A stretch of 46,077 nt of DNA from Gp6-AA40 sp032156805 (GCA_032156805.1 JALDXQ010000036.1:1-46077), one strand, 5' to 3'. Shown: positions 10,001 to 18,021, counted from the first letter of the stretch. Notes: a model not told the origin generated them from the letters alone. Translations and numbers: made by a program.

Positions 10001-10129
10001 TACCAGGGTCTCGGTCGCGAGAAACTCGGGACGACCGGCTACCGCGAATCGTACCGGCAGTACCTGACGATTCGCGGCAACAGCGGAGACCGGCTCGCAC
10101 AGGACGTCCGCAAGCGAGTCGGCGATTAG
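7061..10129 (+). CDS. Zinc-ribbon Ser/Thr protein kinase with TPR sensor region
   Basis: 1022-aa Hanks-type kinase. Residues 1-24 form a zinc ribbon (CPNCGG ... CPTCN). The kinase domain (about 97-385) has the Gly loop GMGGMG (104-109), Lys126, HRDLKPAN (222-229), DFG (241-243) and GTIEYMAPEQARG, so it should be active. About 44 residues rich in Gly, Ser and Ala lie between DFG and GTIEY, an unusually long activation segment. One membrane helix (about 400-421) leads outside to a FlgO/TolB-like domain (VVIADFENRTNDPALN ...) and then TPR repeats to the C-terminus. This is a common acidobacterial receptor-kinase layout; ligand and targets are unknown. It converges on the metzincin-like gene 32 bp away. 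Confidence 0.92.
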   Translation: MKCPNCGGEVADTGGQCPTCNTLVSPVATGLLTPVPGEEEETVFFPLSSAQFPSTKAIQETEDTTGLPPSAGGLRHATAAKVAVGPLKVGTQFGTRYTILRQLGMGGMGAVYQAWDAELNVAVALKVIRPEAAQDPDAAHDIERRFKQELLLARQVTHKNVVRIHDLGEINSVKYITMPYIEGADLASVLRDTPKLPIPKIMAIVRQVAAGLQAAHDAGVVHRDLKPANVMIEQERAIIMDFGIARSTSRVGSVPSGPGGQARASSNLPVDEAMTRAAATIVGAVIGTIEYMAPEQARGEHVDQRVDIYAFGLILYDMLAGRRRIDHAPSAVYELQKRMAHAPPSVKSIVPQVPEALDKLVTRCVEPDATKRFQTAAELVAALDRLDDNGKLRPIRKVIGLPYATAAGLALLALSVGIWFYTRPPVQHDPVSVVIADFENRTNDPALNRVLEPMLKRALEGAGFITAYDRTVIPRTFGVQPPEQFGEVAARELAVKQGLGVVLTGTLEGQGRSGYRISVKAARAVTGDTIVSAQGAASSNDQILEASTRLMTRVRNALGDDESESSQMFAMTSLSATSLDVVRHFATALEAQSKNNFEGARESLRKAIELDPRFGIGYQSMAGVSRNLGQTQDALANIKEALRYLDGMTERERYNTRGMYSRLTGDYQQCVKEYGELITRHAADVVGHNQLALCYTKLRRMREAVDEMRRVVQLLPNLPLFRTNLSYYASYASDFPTAEQEALAIQAPDRFATLALAFAQVGQGRIEEARATYTRLAGFGPQGASMAASGLGDVAMYEGRFADAARILQEGATADVNANYRERAGAKFAALAQVYLAQENRRAAAAAAEQALMHSRTVPIRFLAARTFVETGNTERALEEASSLAKELETEPQAYAKIIEGGIALKAGDARRAVTLLQDANKQFDTWIGHFDLGRAYLEVGGAETRADSEFDDCLKRRGEAISLFLDEEPTYGYLPIVYYYQGLGREKLGTTGYRESYRQYLTIRGNSGDRLAQDVRKRVGD

Positions 10130-10161
10130 CTCGCTGCCTGCAATTCAGAATTCCGATTCGC

Positions 10162-13100
10162 TCACGGCCCCGTCACACTGAACGTCGCGATCTCCATGTA
10201 GGTCGTCTTGCTCGTGACCGTGAAGTCGATGGCCTGCGTCGGCCCTGCGACCGTCCCGTTCTTCTGCAATTCCAGCAGCCCGGTCGCCCCCTTGACCATG
10301 AAGTACTTCACGTCGACAAAGTTCCGCTTCGCGCGCAGATCGCTGGAGTGTCCAGTCGTCGGCACGTTGTAGTACAGCTTCGTCGCGGCACTCGACGGTG
10401 CTCCATACACATTGGAGAGCCTGATCGATATTCGAAGCTTCAGCGTGTCGGTGCTGCTGAACGACGTCAAGTCACACACCAGGCCGATCTGCTTGTAGAG
10501 CGCCTTGGCGAAGCTCTCGCCATACCCGAGTGTCGTGTTGGTGAGCGTACCTGAGGCGATGACCGTCCCGTTCTTCAGCACCTCGGCCTTGAGGTCGAAC
10601 TTCGTCGTGCTGCTCTTGCTCGTCGAGAACCAGACCTCTGCCTTCTCCGCCTGAATCTTCGTGAGCGCCACGGCGTTGACCGTGATCGTGAACGTCAACG
10701 GCGCGCTGGTGTCGGCGCCGTCATCGGCGGTACCGCCATTGTCGTGAAGCTGCACGGTGACGATCGCGACGCCGCTCGCGGTTGGCTTCGGCGTGTAGGT
10801 CAGGGTGCCATCCGGCGCGATCGCGGGTTGCACCGCGAACAACCCCGGGTTGTTGTTGGTAACGATGAAGTCGAGAGCCTGATCGTTCTCGTTGGGCGGC
10901 CTGGCCGTGATGTTGGTCGCCCAGTTGGGAACGGTCTGCTGCCCGGCATTCTGATTAGCCTCCTGGTTCGGCGCCGCCGGTGGTGTATAGGCGGGCGCGT
11001 CATTGACGGGTGTCACGACGATCGTGACCGTCGCGACGTTCGAGTCCGGGCTCATCGGCACGCTCGAATCGACCGACCACACGCCGTTGTTCGCCCGGTA
11101 CGTGAACGTGTCCGTTCCGAAGAAGTCCGGCTCCGGAGTGTACGTGAACGTGCCGTCGGCGTTGAACACGAGCGATCCGTGCTGCGTGCCGGCGACGAGC
11201 ACCGCCCTCAGCGAGGACGGCGCACTGTCCTCATCCGTGTCATTGCCAAGCACACTCGGGAACGTCGCGTACGTATCCTCCCGCAGCGTGAAGCCCTGAT
11301 CACTTGTCGCGACCGGCGGCGAGTTGACTGCGGTCACGAAAGCGAAGTTCGAGAGACTGCCCAGCTCCTCGTCGACGGATGCCCGAACCCAGTAGATGAA
11401 CCTCTTGCCGTCCGGGAGCTCCTCGGGATCGATCAACGTGGTCGTCGTCCCGTCGGCCGGCGTCGTGCCGACGATCGTGACAACGGCATCGAGCGCGGGT
11501 TCCGTCGCAGCGCCCGTGGGATCGTAAGCACGCGAGGCCTGATAGAAATCAGGTGAGCCGACCGTTGGTGGATCCCAATCCAGCTTCTGCCGATGCAGCG
11601 GCTCGCCGACGCAGTCGCCGACGCCAATCACACAGACGGTCAACGCATTCGGAGGCGTCGAACCTCCCGGGGCGATCGACTCGAGGACGATCTCGTAGGT
11701 CAGCTCGGCTTCGGACTCTGCCTCGAGTCCGCCGAAGTCCAGGCCACCGAAATCGAGGCCGCCGAAGTCGAGGCCACCGAAATCGAGACCACCGAAGTCG
11801 AGGCCGCCGAAATCAAGGCCACCAAAGTCGAGACCACCAAAGTCCAACCCACCGAAGTCGAGGCCACCGAAGTCGAGGCCGCCAAAATCGAGCCCACCGA
11901 AGTCGAGGCCGCCGAAGTCGAGGCCACCGAAATCAAGCCCCTGGGAGAACCCCGCGATATTGAAACCGGAACCCAGCCGGTTGAGGGCAATGCCATCCCA
12001 GTCGTTGTAGCCAACGAGCGTGGCCGCTTCGCCATCTTTCTTACCGTCGAAGTTCACGTCCTGGCCGCCCGTGTATTGAGCCGGCCCGGCTGCGCCGGTC
12101 CAGTCGATCGACTCGTCCGCCGTCTTTGCATCCAGGCGAACCATGCCGACCGCCGGATCACTTGCCAGCAGCGGTGTGCCGTCGCAATGCCTCTCCGCTG
12201 TGGCGAGATCGAACTTGAAGCCGGATGTCCCCTCCACCTTTGGCGCGTACCACGAGGTATACGCGCCATCGGGACTCAGACCCAACGGACCATCGACGAG
12301 GCCCTGTTCGTCGACCGGCCCAATCGTCTCGCCAGACAAGCGAGGTCGGGCAAGGCCATCCAGGCCGCGCACACCGGTCGCCTGGAACAGGTAACTCATG
12401 ACGCTCAGGTGATTCGGTTTGCAATTGGGCTGCACGAACACGTGGAGGCCGCCCTGGCCGAAACTGAACTGCGGTTTCCCGCCGCCGTGCCACAAATCGA
12501 GGTTGTGCCCGAGCTCATGCAGCGTCGTGTTGGCCTGCATGCCGGCGGTGCCCTTGAAGTTGTCCCACAACCCCAGCGACACCATGAAGAACTTGCCGGG
12601 CAACTCGGCGACACCGGACACGCTCTTGGGAACGTAGTAAGCGGGATTGATTGCCACGTCGCACTCGCCATTCGCGTTGACCGGAGCCTCCTCTCCCGTG
12701 GCCAGCAGGCACGGGGCAGTAGACTTCGGCACGCCGCGCGCGTGCACGTAGATCCCGAGATGGAAGATGCCGTGCCGGTTCAGATCGAATCGTCGTCGGC
12801 ACGGAAACGCCGAGCCCTCAGTGAGGCAGGCGCCTTGCTGAACCTGCAGTGCGCTCAACTCCTGACCGTTATTCCCGACTGGTGCGCTTGCCAAAATCTG
12901 ATACGCCGAGTTCCAACTCACCGTCCCCGGGAAGTCCGGGAAACGGGCAGACGCCCGCTCTTTGATCAATTCGCCGCCTCGGGCGAGGCTCGCATCGATG
13001 ATGTAGGCATCCGCGACGTTGGATGCATACGGCGAGGGGTCGGATGCCGGCGCATCGGGATCAACGAGACTGTGGTAACCAGGTCCGACGTCGAAGTGCA

Positions 13101-14445
13101 CGGCAATCGGCTGGTGCCCGAGAGGCGGATGCGCTAACGCATGACCGACCTGATAGAGCACATCAGGTGTCGGCATGTGCGTGTGACCGTCGGTGTCGAT
13201 CACGGTGCCGACATACGGCTCCCTGCTCACTCCGTACACCGTGCCGGCCGGAGTGTGCATCGCGTTGATCTCGACGAAGAGGTCTCGACGATCGGACGAC
13301 GCCCCCATCGCGTGGATGTTTGGATACGAGAGTCCGGACGGATCCTTCATCTCGCTGACGGCATCTTCGAGCTTGTCGGGCAGGCCGTCACCATCGCCGT
13401 CCTGGGTCCTGGTGCTGAAGACAACGGCGCCGGTGGACAGACAGTCGTACAGCACCAGCGGCAGGGCGTGCGTGATCTTCGTCGTCACCTGCTCGCCGTA
13501 TACGCCTCCGTCCTGCGGCGTCCACGTGCCCGGGGCGAGGCTGAAGGTGGGGTTCGACCACGCGCGATCGGTGAACAGCCCACCAGCCGGAAACGGGTTC
13601 CCGCTATCGACACGTCGATTCCCGACAAACACGCGCTCGGTGATGTTCCTCAATCCACTACCGCCGATGTGCGTCAGCTTCGCGGCCGAGCCGTCCTGGA
13701 CATCGATGAGACCACGAAGGGTCACCTGCGTATCCGCACCGGGCGCCTGCACGTGGATGCCGTCATAGACGACCACGCTCGTCAGCGAGGCCGCCGGATT
13801 CGGGTCCTGGTAGATCACCAAGAGCGAGGCGCCAGCGCTTTGCGGGACGAAATTGAAGATGCCTGAATCGGGCAACGTGACGGTGTGCGGATCGAGACCA
13901 TTCGCCGCAAGGTCCCCGTCGTTGACCAGGCGCCGGCCGGTCGGTGAACCGTTCTCATCGAGTTGCGGTGGCAGCAGGCGGAGGACGTCAGCCCGCATGA
14001 TCGAAATCCACTCGCCGTTACCGATGGCACGGCATCCCGGCGTCAATGGCTGCGTCGATGACTTGATCGCGGTCACTGGCTCGCCACGGAACTTCACCTG
14101 GCCGCGCAAATCCTCGAGGACCGTCTGAGGCCCGCGCCACATCGTCTCCCAATAGAGGAACGCGGCAAGGATCTCGGCGTTGGCGGGGACCTGGTTCCCC
14201 ATTGCGATGCGGCGAGTCCTGAGGCCGTTTGCAAAACTCAGAGGCTTCAGATCGACGCCTCCTACAGCGTAGTCACCGGGAACGTTGTAAGTGTGGAACC
14301 AGCGCAGGACGCCAGGGTCTGGCTGCTGCGCGGCGGAGACGCCGGGAAGACCCGCAATCAGAGCGAGGACAAAGAGCGCGACGAGCGAGCGCGCTGGCGT
14401 CCGAACGGCTTCTGATTTACTTGCGGACGAGCAACTGATAGCCAC
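10162..14445 (-). CDS. Large secreted metzincin-like protein with GLDFG repeats
   Basis: 1427 residues. The GTG at 14445 is chosen because AAGGAG lies 6 nt upstream; a longer frame to 14478 lacks this. A signal peptide (about residues 20-40, cleaved near VSAAQQ) precedes an N-terminal domain. Next come an Asp-rich calcium-type loop (DGDGDGLPDKLED, near 350) and the zinc-protease motif HELGHNLDLWH at 643 with a Met-turn-like VMSYLF. The Gly of classical metzincins (HExxHxxGxxH) is Asp here. Residues 836-905 are 14 tandem GLDFG units. After that come a cadherin/VCBS-like domain (LGNDTDED ... FTYTPEPDFFGTDTFTY), a second similar domain and a unique C-terminus. Probably an extracellular protease or adhesin. 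Confidence 0.85.
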   Translation of the reverse strand: MAISCSSASKSEAVRTPARSLVALFVLALIAGLPGVSAAQQPDPGVLRWFHTYNVPGDYAVGGVDLKPLSFANGLRTRRIAMGNQVPANAEILAAFLYWETMWRGPQTVLEDLRGQVKFRGEPVTAIKSSTQPLTPGCRAIGNGEWISIMRADVLRLLPPQLDENGSPTGRRLVNDGDLAANGLDPHTVTLPDSGIFNFVPQSAGASLLVIYQDPNPAASLTSVVVYDGIHVQAPGADTQVTLRGLIDVQDGSAAKLTHIGGSGLRNITERVFVGNRRVDSGNPFPAGGLFTDRAWSNPTFSLAPGTWTPQDGGVYGEQVTTKITHALPLVLYDCLSTGAVVFSTRTQDGDGDGLPDKLEDAVSEMKDPSGLSYPNIHAMGASSDRRDLFVEINAMHTPAGTVYGVSREPYVGTVIDTDGHTHMPTPDVLYQVGHALAHPPLGHQPIAVHFDVGPGYHSLVDPDAPASDPSPYASNVADAYIIDASLARGGELIKERASARFPDFPGTVSWNSAYQILASAPVGNNGQELSALQVQQGACLTEGSAFPCRRRFDLNRHGIFHLGIYVHARGVPKSTAPCLLATGEEAPVNANGECDVAINPAYYVPKSVSGVAELPGKFFMVSLGLWDNFKGTAGMQANTTLHELGHNLDLWHGGGKPQFSFGQGGLHVFVQPNCKPNHLSVMSYLFQATGVRGLDGLARPRLSGETIGPVDEQGLVDGPLGLSPDGAYTSWYAPKVEGTSGFKFDLATAERHCDGTPLLASDPAVGMVRLDAKTADESIDWTGAAGPAQYTGGQDVNFDGKKDGEAATLVGYNDWDGIALNRLGSGFNIAGFSQGLDFGGLDFGGLDFGGLDFGGLDFGGLDFGGLDFGGLDFGGLDFGGLDFGGLDFGGLDFGGLDFGGLDFGGLEAESEAELTYEIVLESIAPGGSTPPNALTVCVIGVGDCVGEPLHRQKLDWDPPTVGSPDFYQASRAYDPTGAATEPALDAVVTIVGTTPADGTTTTLIDPEELPDGKRFIYWVRASVDEELGSLSNFAFVTAVNSPPVATSDQGFTLREDTYATFPSVLGNDTDEDSAPSSLRAVLVAGTQHGSLVFNADGTFTYTPEPDFFGTDTFTYRANNGVWSVDSSVPMSPDSNVATVTIVVTPVNDAPAYTPPAAPNQEANQNAGQQTVPNWATNITARPPNENDQALDFIVTNNNPGLFAVQPAIAPDGTLTYTPKPTASGVAIVTVQLHDNGGTADDGADTSAPLTFTITVNAVALTKIQAEKAEVWFSTSKSSTTKFDLKAEVLKNGTVIASGTLTNTTLGYGESFAKALYKQIGLVCDLTSFSSTDTLKLRISIRLSNVYGAPSSAATKLYYNVPTTGHSSDLRAKRNFVDVKYFMVKGATGLLELQKNGTVAGPTQAIDFTVTSKTTYMEIATFSVTGP
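11731..11940 (-). repeat. 14 x 15-bp tandem repeat encoding GLDFG
   Basis: Exactly 210 bp: fourteen 15-bp units, each translating to Gly-Leu-Asp-Phe-Gly on the minus strand. The peptide is identical in every unit while the DNA is not: Leu uses CTG, CTC, CTT and TTG, Asp GAC and GAT, Phe TTC and TTT, Gly GGC, GGT and GGG. The register L-D-F-G-G resembles the pentapeptide-repeat consensus A(D/N)(L/F)xx, which forms a quadrilateral beta-helix. Confidence 0.95.
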
Positions 14446-14781
14446 AACAGTCTCCTTGCAGGTAACACCGGTGCGCACACTCTGGGTGGTTGTTGAGAAA
14501 AAAACCGTGAAGGCAAGACATGGATGAACCTGCGACGACTATCAACGTTCTGCCGAAGGCAGGTGAACAGCCGAGAGGCGGATTATTCCTGTCGAGCTCA
14601 GCCGCAGGCAAGCAAAAAAGGGCGTGAGTTTTTAAACGACACACAAGTTCCGCGGCAGGCTGACATTCGCCGGAATGTCAGATTTGAAAAGACACAAAAA
14701 ATGAGGCTTGCCCCGAGGGCGCGGTTATGGGAAGGTGGCGGCATCTCCGCAAGCGAGGGCCATTTCAGAAAAGAGGTAACC
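14446..14781. promoter_or_regulatory. 336-bp divergent intergenic region with a 22-bp palindrome
   Basis: Separates the metzincin-like gene (minus) from a small plus-strand ORF. The clearest element is a perfect palindrome at 14660-14681 (CTGACATTC, GCCG, GAATGTCAG), a possible repressor site or short hairpin. A weaker hairpin (CTGCC gaa GGCAG) lies near 14552. I see no riboswitch or sRNA that I can name; a c-di-GMP riboswitch core was looked for and not found. Confidence 0.45.
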
Positions 14782-14982
14782 GTGCCGAAGTTCACCACGC
14801 AGCCCGATCGGCCGGACGCGACGCGCGAAGAAGTCGTTCGCGCACTCCTCCACTCCGATCGCGCTCAGCATGATGAGCTCGGTCGCACGCCATCGAACGA
14901 TGTCAACGGGGACCCGCCCTCCCACTCGAGCCCTCGAGAGCAGGCAGCCGCGCCGATCGATCTGCACAACGTAGACGAGTAG
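14782..14982 (+). CDS. Small hydrophilic protein, unknown
   Basis: GTG at 14782 is preceded by AAGAGG (14771-14776). The 66 residues are hydrophilic, with Asp, Arg, Glu, Pro and Ser dominant (VPKFTTQPDRPDATREEVV ...), a short amphipathic helix (ATREEVVRALLHSD) and a disordered tail. The same frame is open upstream to 14524, but that part is Arg/Lys-rich and crosses the palindrome, so it is taken as untranslated. No family recognised. It ends 19 bp from the stop of the convergent secreted-protein gene. Confidence 0.42.
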   Translation: MPKFTTQPDRPDATREEVVRALLHSDRAQHDELGRTPSNDVNGDPPSHSSPREQAAAPIDLHNVDE

Positions 14983-15001
14983 CGATCTGAACTGACGTGC
15001 G

Positions 15002-15436
15002 CTACTGGCAGGAACCTTCGACGCCGCGCATGCGGATCACGCGAAGCTCGGGGAAGCTCGCTTCCGGTGTGCTCGCGCCTCCGCCTGGTTGACGGGCGAT
15101 CGACTCCTGGGCAGGATCGAGCGCCCCCGCCTGTGCGGCCACATTTGGTGAGGGCCACAACCCGAATCGAAATCGAGGACGCTTGCTGTTCGGATCACCT
15201 ACCAGAAGTACGCGCTGTCCCGCGTACTTCTTGATGTCCTTCCCGTTCAACCTGTAAGTACCGCCGCTGGCACCGTCGACGAAGGCGAACTGTCCGGTCG
15301 CGGATGGCGTGATGCTGACGCACCCGGTGAGCTCGACGGTCGTCGCGGCCGCCTTCGGCGCATCCTGCGCCATCACCGCCCCGGCTGACACGATCACCAG
15401 CGCTGCCCCGAGTAGTGCGGAAAAGTCGTATCTCAT
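15002..15436 (-). CDS. Small secreted protein, DUF5818-like
   Basis: 144 residues from ATG 15436. A signal peptide (MRYDFSALLGAALVIVSAGAVMAQ) leads to a small beta-rich domain: VELTGCVSITPSATGQFAFVDGASGGTYRLNG, then IKKYAGQRVLLVGD. The LTGCV ... Y-x-L-x-G ... VxVxG spacing matches a family of acidobacterial exported proteins (DUF5818-like; from memory, not verified). The rest of the chain is Pro, Ala and Gly-rich with a terminal Cys that could pair with the Cys of TGCV. Function unknown. The frame is open further upstream but has no signal peptide there, and that part overlaps the divergent transporter gene. Confidence 0.7.
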   Translation of the reverse strand: MRYDFSALLGAALVIVSAGAVMAQDAPKAAATTVELTGCVSITPSATGQFAFVDGASGGTYRLNGKDIKKYAGQRVLLVGDPNSKRPRFRFGLWPSPNVAAQAGALDPAQESIARQPGGGASTPEASFPELRVIRMRGVEGSCQ

Positions 15437-15499
15437 CGTGCGCTCTCGCGTGATACTCGCATTGTCCGTAGATCGGCCTCGCTGACTCAAGCAAAAAGA

Positions 15500-16369
15500 A
15501 TGCATCTTGTACTTTACGTGTTGTTGTGCCTGATCTGGGGATCGACCTGGCTGGTCATCAAGGTCGGCTACGGCGGCCTGGGTCCTTTCAACGTGGCTGC
15601 CGTCCGGTTCCTCGTCTCCGGGATCGTCCTGATGCCCCTGGTGCCGCTGCTCGGGGCGAAATGGCCGGCGGGCAGGACGGAATGGGCCCTCATCCTGTGG
15701 GTCGGCCTCGTGCTCTTCGCCGCCGACTACGGCCTCATCTACTGGGGCGAGCAGTATCTCGACAGCGGCATGACCTCGATCCTGTTCGCGCTGCTCCCTC
15801 TCGTCACCATCGGTTTCGCGCACGTCTACGTGCCAGGCGATCGGATCACCGCGCGGAAGCTCGCGGGTACCGTTCTGGCGTTCCTCGGCATCGTTGCCCT
15901 CTTTGGTGACCGCGTTCGTCTCGATCCCGCCGGGCTCGGTCCGATGCTCGCCATTGTCGCGAGCACCGTGTGTGCAGCTGCCGCAGGCGTGGCCACCAAG
16001 CGTCACGGGACACACCTGCATCCGGCGGCGCTCAACGCGCCGGCAATGCTGATCGGTGCAGCAGCGCTGGCCGTCCTCTCGCTCACTGCAGGCGACGGCC
16101 TTCAGCTGCCACGAGATATCGCGACGTGGAGCGCGGTGATGTATCTCGCGATCGCCGGCAGCGTGGTGACGTTCCTGATTTACTTCACGCTGCTGAAGAC
16201 GTGGACGGTGACGAGCCTCAGCTTCATCAGCGTCTTCACGCCGGCGATTGCGCTGATCCTGGGATTCGTCTTCCTCGACGAACGGCCGACACTGTGGACG
16301 TGGGTGGGGGCCACGCTGATTCTTGGTGGCGTGGCGTTGGCGCTGATGCCGAACAGAGAGGTGCGCTGA
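15500..16369 (+). CDS. EamA-family (DMT) transporter
   Basis: 289-aa inner-membrane protein with ten predicted helices arranged as two EamA halves (about residues 1-130 and 145-285). It opens with the family hallmark LCLIWGSTWLVIKVGYGGLGPFNVAAVRFL and ends with the paired GATLILGGVALALMPN. The drug/metabolite transporter superfamily exports amino acids, metabolites or nucleotides; no substrate can be deduced here. Divergent from the secreted-protein gene with only 63 bp between starts. Confidence 0.9.
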   Translation: MHLVLYVLLCLIWGSTWLVIKVGYGGLGPFNVAAVRFLVSGIVLMPLVPLLGAKWPAGRTEWALILWVGLVLFAADYGLIYWGEQYLDSGMTSILFALLPLVTIGFAHVYVPGDRITARKLAGTVLAFLGIVALFGDRVRLDPAGLGPMLAIVASTVCAAAAGVATKRHGTHLHPAALNAPAMLIGAAALAVLSLTAGDGLQLPRDIATWSAVMYLAIAGSVVTFLIYFTLLKTWTVTSLSFISVFTPAIALILGFVFLDERPTLWTWVGATLILGGVALALMPNREVR

Positions 16370-16386
16370 ATCGTTGTGGACTTGGC

Positions 16387-16524
16387 GATCTTTGATTATC
16401 GATTGGTTGTCGATTGCCGATTCTTGACTGTCGATTGGGTGGTTCTCGCCGACTCAATCACGCGACAAGCCACCAATCACGAATCACCATTCAACCATCA
16501 ACAACAATTCAACAATCAAAGATC
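16387..16524 (-). repeat. 138-bp inverted repeat of GATTG words, 3' of operon
   Basis: Two arms of 56 and 55 bp (16387-16442 and 16470-16524) around a 27-bp loop. The first 11 bp and last 9 bp pair almost perfectly; overall 40 of 56 positions match. Each arm is made of degenerate GATTG/GATT words at about 7-9 bp spacing and is AT-rich against the genome. It begins 18 nt after the stop of the last gene of the minus-strand operon. Seven of the 15 substitutions between arms would be G-U pairs in minus-strand RNA, none in plus-strand RNA. Confidence 0.8.
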
Positions 16525-16542
16525 ACCAAATCAACATTGCTC

Positions 16543-16956
16543 CTATTTCTTCTCAGGCCCCGTGCCACCCGGCGCTGAGCCACCGAGGAAGAGACGCGAT
16601 CCGTCGGCAAGGACGAAGTTCCGGCCGACGGCTTTGAGCGTCCCGTCCTTCGCCCGGTACCCTTCGATGGTGAGCTCGGTGCCGATGGGCACGGTGTTCT
16701 TCGTCACGCCCATGCGAATCAGCTGATTCGGACTGCCGCCCTCGATCAACCACTCCGAGGTCTTGCCATCAGGTTCCTTCACCGTGATGTGGAACCACGA
16801 GTGCGGATTGACCATCTCCCACTTGACGAGCGAGCCCTTCAAGGTGAGCGGCTTGTTCACGTCGAACTCGGCGGCGAACGCATGGTGTGCCCGCGCCTGC
16901 CCGACAGCCAGCAACACAGCGGCACAGGCAACCACGACTGCAAACTTGGCTCGCAT
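16543..16956 (-). CDS. Exported DUF6152-like protein
   Basis: 137 residues from ATG 16956. A signal peptide ends near GQARAHHAFA, so the mature protein begins with a His-His. The mature part (FDVNKPLTLKGSLVKWEMVNPHSWFHITV ... WLIEGGSPNQLIRMG ... GTELTIEGYRAKDGTLKAVGRNFVL) matches the DUF6152 pattern as I remember it, a small OB-like beta-barrel. The upstream stop is 1 nt away (TGAGATG), so it is the coupled last gene of the operon. Function is not known. In related genomes such proteins sit next to the same paralog family seen here (from memory). Confidence 0.75.
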   Translation of the reverse strand: MRAKFAVVVACAAVLLAVGQARAHHAFAAEFDVNKPLTLKGSLVKWEMVNPHSWFHITVKEPDGKTSEWLIEGGSPNQLIRMGVTKNTVPIGTELTIEGYRAKDGTLKAVGRNFVLADGSRLFLGGSAPGGTGPEKK

Positions 16957-16957
16957 C

Positions 16958-18004
16958 TCAGTTCGACCCCTTCTTTTCCGCGGCGGCCTTTTCATCGGCG
17001 CGCGCGCCGGCCAGGATGTTCGCAACGCCGTAGTTGGTCTCGTGGCAGGCGAACTCGAAGATTGGTCCCCCCGTCTTTGCCAGCGGCGCTTCCGCGCTCC
17101 ACGTCCGATCCCACGTTGCTGGATCCTCGATCGTGTACTTGTAGTCGATCATATCGTCAGCCACGCGGGTGAAGCGCTCGGTCACCTTCAGGTTCTCGCT
17201 GGAGCCCTGAAAGGGATTCTTGCCATTGAAGTTCGTGGTTTCGACAACCAGCGTGTTGCCCTCCCATCGGCCGCGCGAGACACCCACCCACTGCCGGACG
17301 GCCGACGCTGCCTGCGGGCGATTGTCGAGCGGGATGATGCGCACGTCGTGGATCATCTCGGTCAGGATCATCACGTAACCCGGCGACTGCACGATCTGGT
17401 AGTTCGCGTTGTAGCCTGCGTTTCTCAGCGGGGGGCCGGCGCCACCCATGATGATGCAGCGCGATCCGATCGGCATGTTCTGCACCTGATCGTACTGGCC
17501 GCCCATCGCCTTGCGAGCCGCCGCACGTTCGGCAGCGCGCTTCTGGCCTTCGGCGTTGACCGGTGGCAGCCGTCCATCGGGTGGATCGACGATGAGCGAG
17601 GTCCGGAGACTGCGCGCGATCGTTGACTGGCTGCGATCGAGACCAAACTGGCTGAAGTCGTAATGCACGTCAGCGGTCGTACCCGGCTCAGTCTGTTCCG
17701 CCTCACGCGCCGCAGCCGCCTTGATCGCTGCTTCGGCTTCGTCAGGAGTGTAGAACTCCTTGGTGACACCCTTCGGCCGTTCGAGCGGCACGTAGGTGGA
17801 GTTGGTCCAGAAGCCTTGAAGGTCTGGCTGACCATCGGGCGTCTTTGGCGGTGTATACGGCTTGGCCGGAGCCGCGGCTCGTGCGGCGGGTGCCGCCGCC
17901 TTTGCCGCCGATGCGGCGGGAGCCTGTCCGGCCAATGATGCTGACAGGACGACCGCCACTGCCAGAGCGGCAACTCCAATCGAAACGAGAGATCGACGAT
18001 TCAT
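16958..18004 (-). CDS. Secreted paralog C of an uncharacterised family
   Basis: 348 residues from ATG 18004, chosen because GGAG lies 6 nt upstream. A signal peptide and an Ala/Pro-rich linker (about 25-50) precede a conserved body: PDGQPDLQGFWTN, SLIVDPPDGRLPPV, RCIIMGGAGPP, YQIVQSPGYVMILTEMIHD, RIIPLDNRP, GVSRGRWEGNTLVVETTNF, FACHETNYG. It is closely similar in length and motif order to the product of the gene ending at 18837, and more distantly to the one ending at 18022. No named domain is known to me. Conserved Cys and His could bind metal. Export and company with a PQQ dehydrogenase suggest a periplasmic role. Confidence 0.85.
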   Translation of the reverse strand: MNRRSLVSIGVAALAVAVVLSASLAGQAPAASAAKAAAPAARAAAPAKPYTPPKTPDGQPDLQGFWTNSTYVPLERPKGVTKEFYTPDEAEAAIKAAAAREAEQTEPGTTADVHYDFSQFGLDRSQSTIARSLRTSLIVDPPDGRLPPVNAEGQKRAAERAAARKAMGGQYDQVQNMPIGSRCIIMGGAGPPLRNAGYNANYQIVQSPGYVMILTEMIHDVRIIPLDNRPQAASAVRQWVGVSRGRWEGNTLVVETTNFNGKNPFQGSSENLKVTERFTRVADDMIDYKYTIEDPATWDRTWSAEAPLAKTGGPIFEFACHETNYGVANILAGARADEKAAAEKKGSN

Positions 18005-18021
18005 CAGACTCTCCATTTCAT

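Noticed and set aside
11593..13137. Long plus-strand frame with Glu-Val/Ala-Thr repeats over the metzincin-like gene
   Set aside because: It is antisense to a protein with signal peptide, zinc motif and known-type C-terminal domains; the repeats are only the reverse reading of GLDFG codons.
14479..14781. c-di-GMP (GEMM) riboswitch
   Set aside because: The conserved core bases were not found in either orientation.
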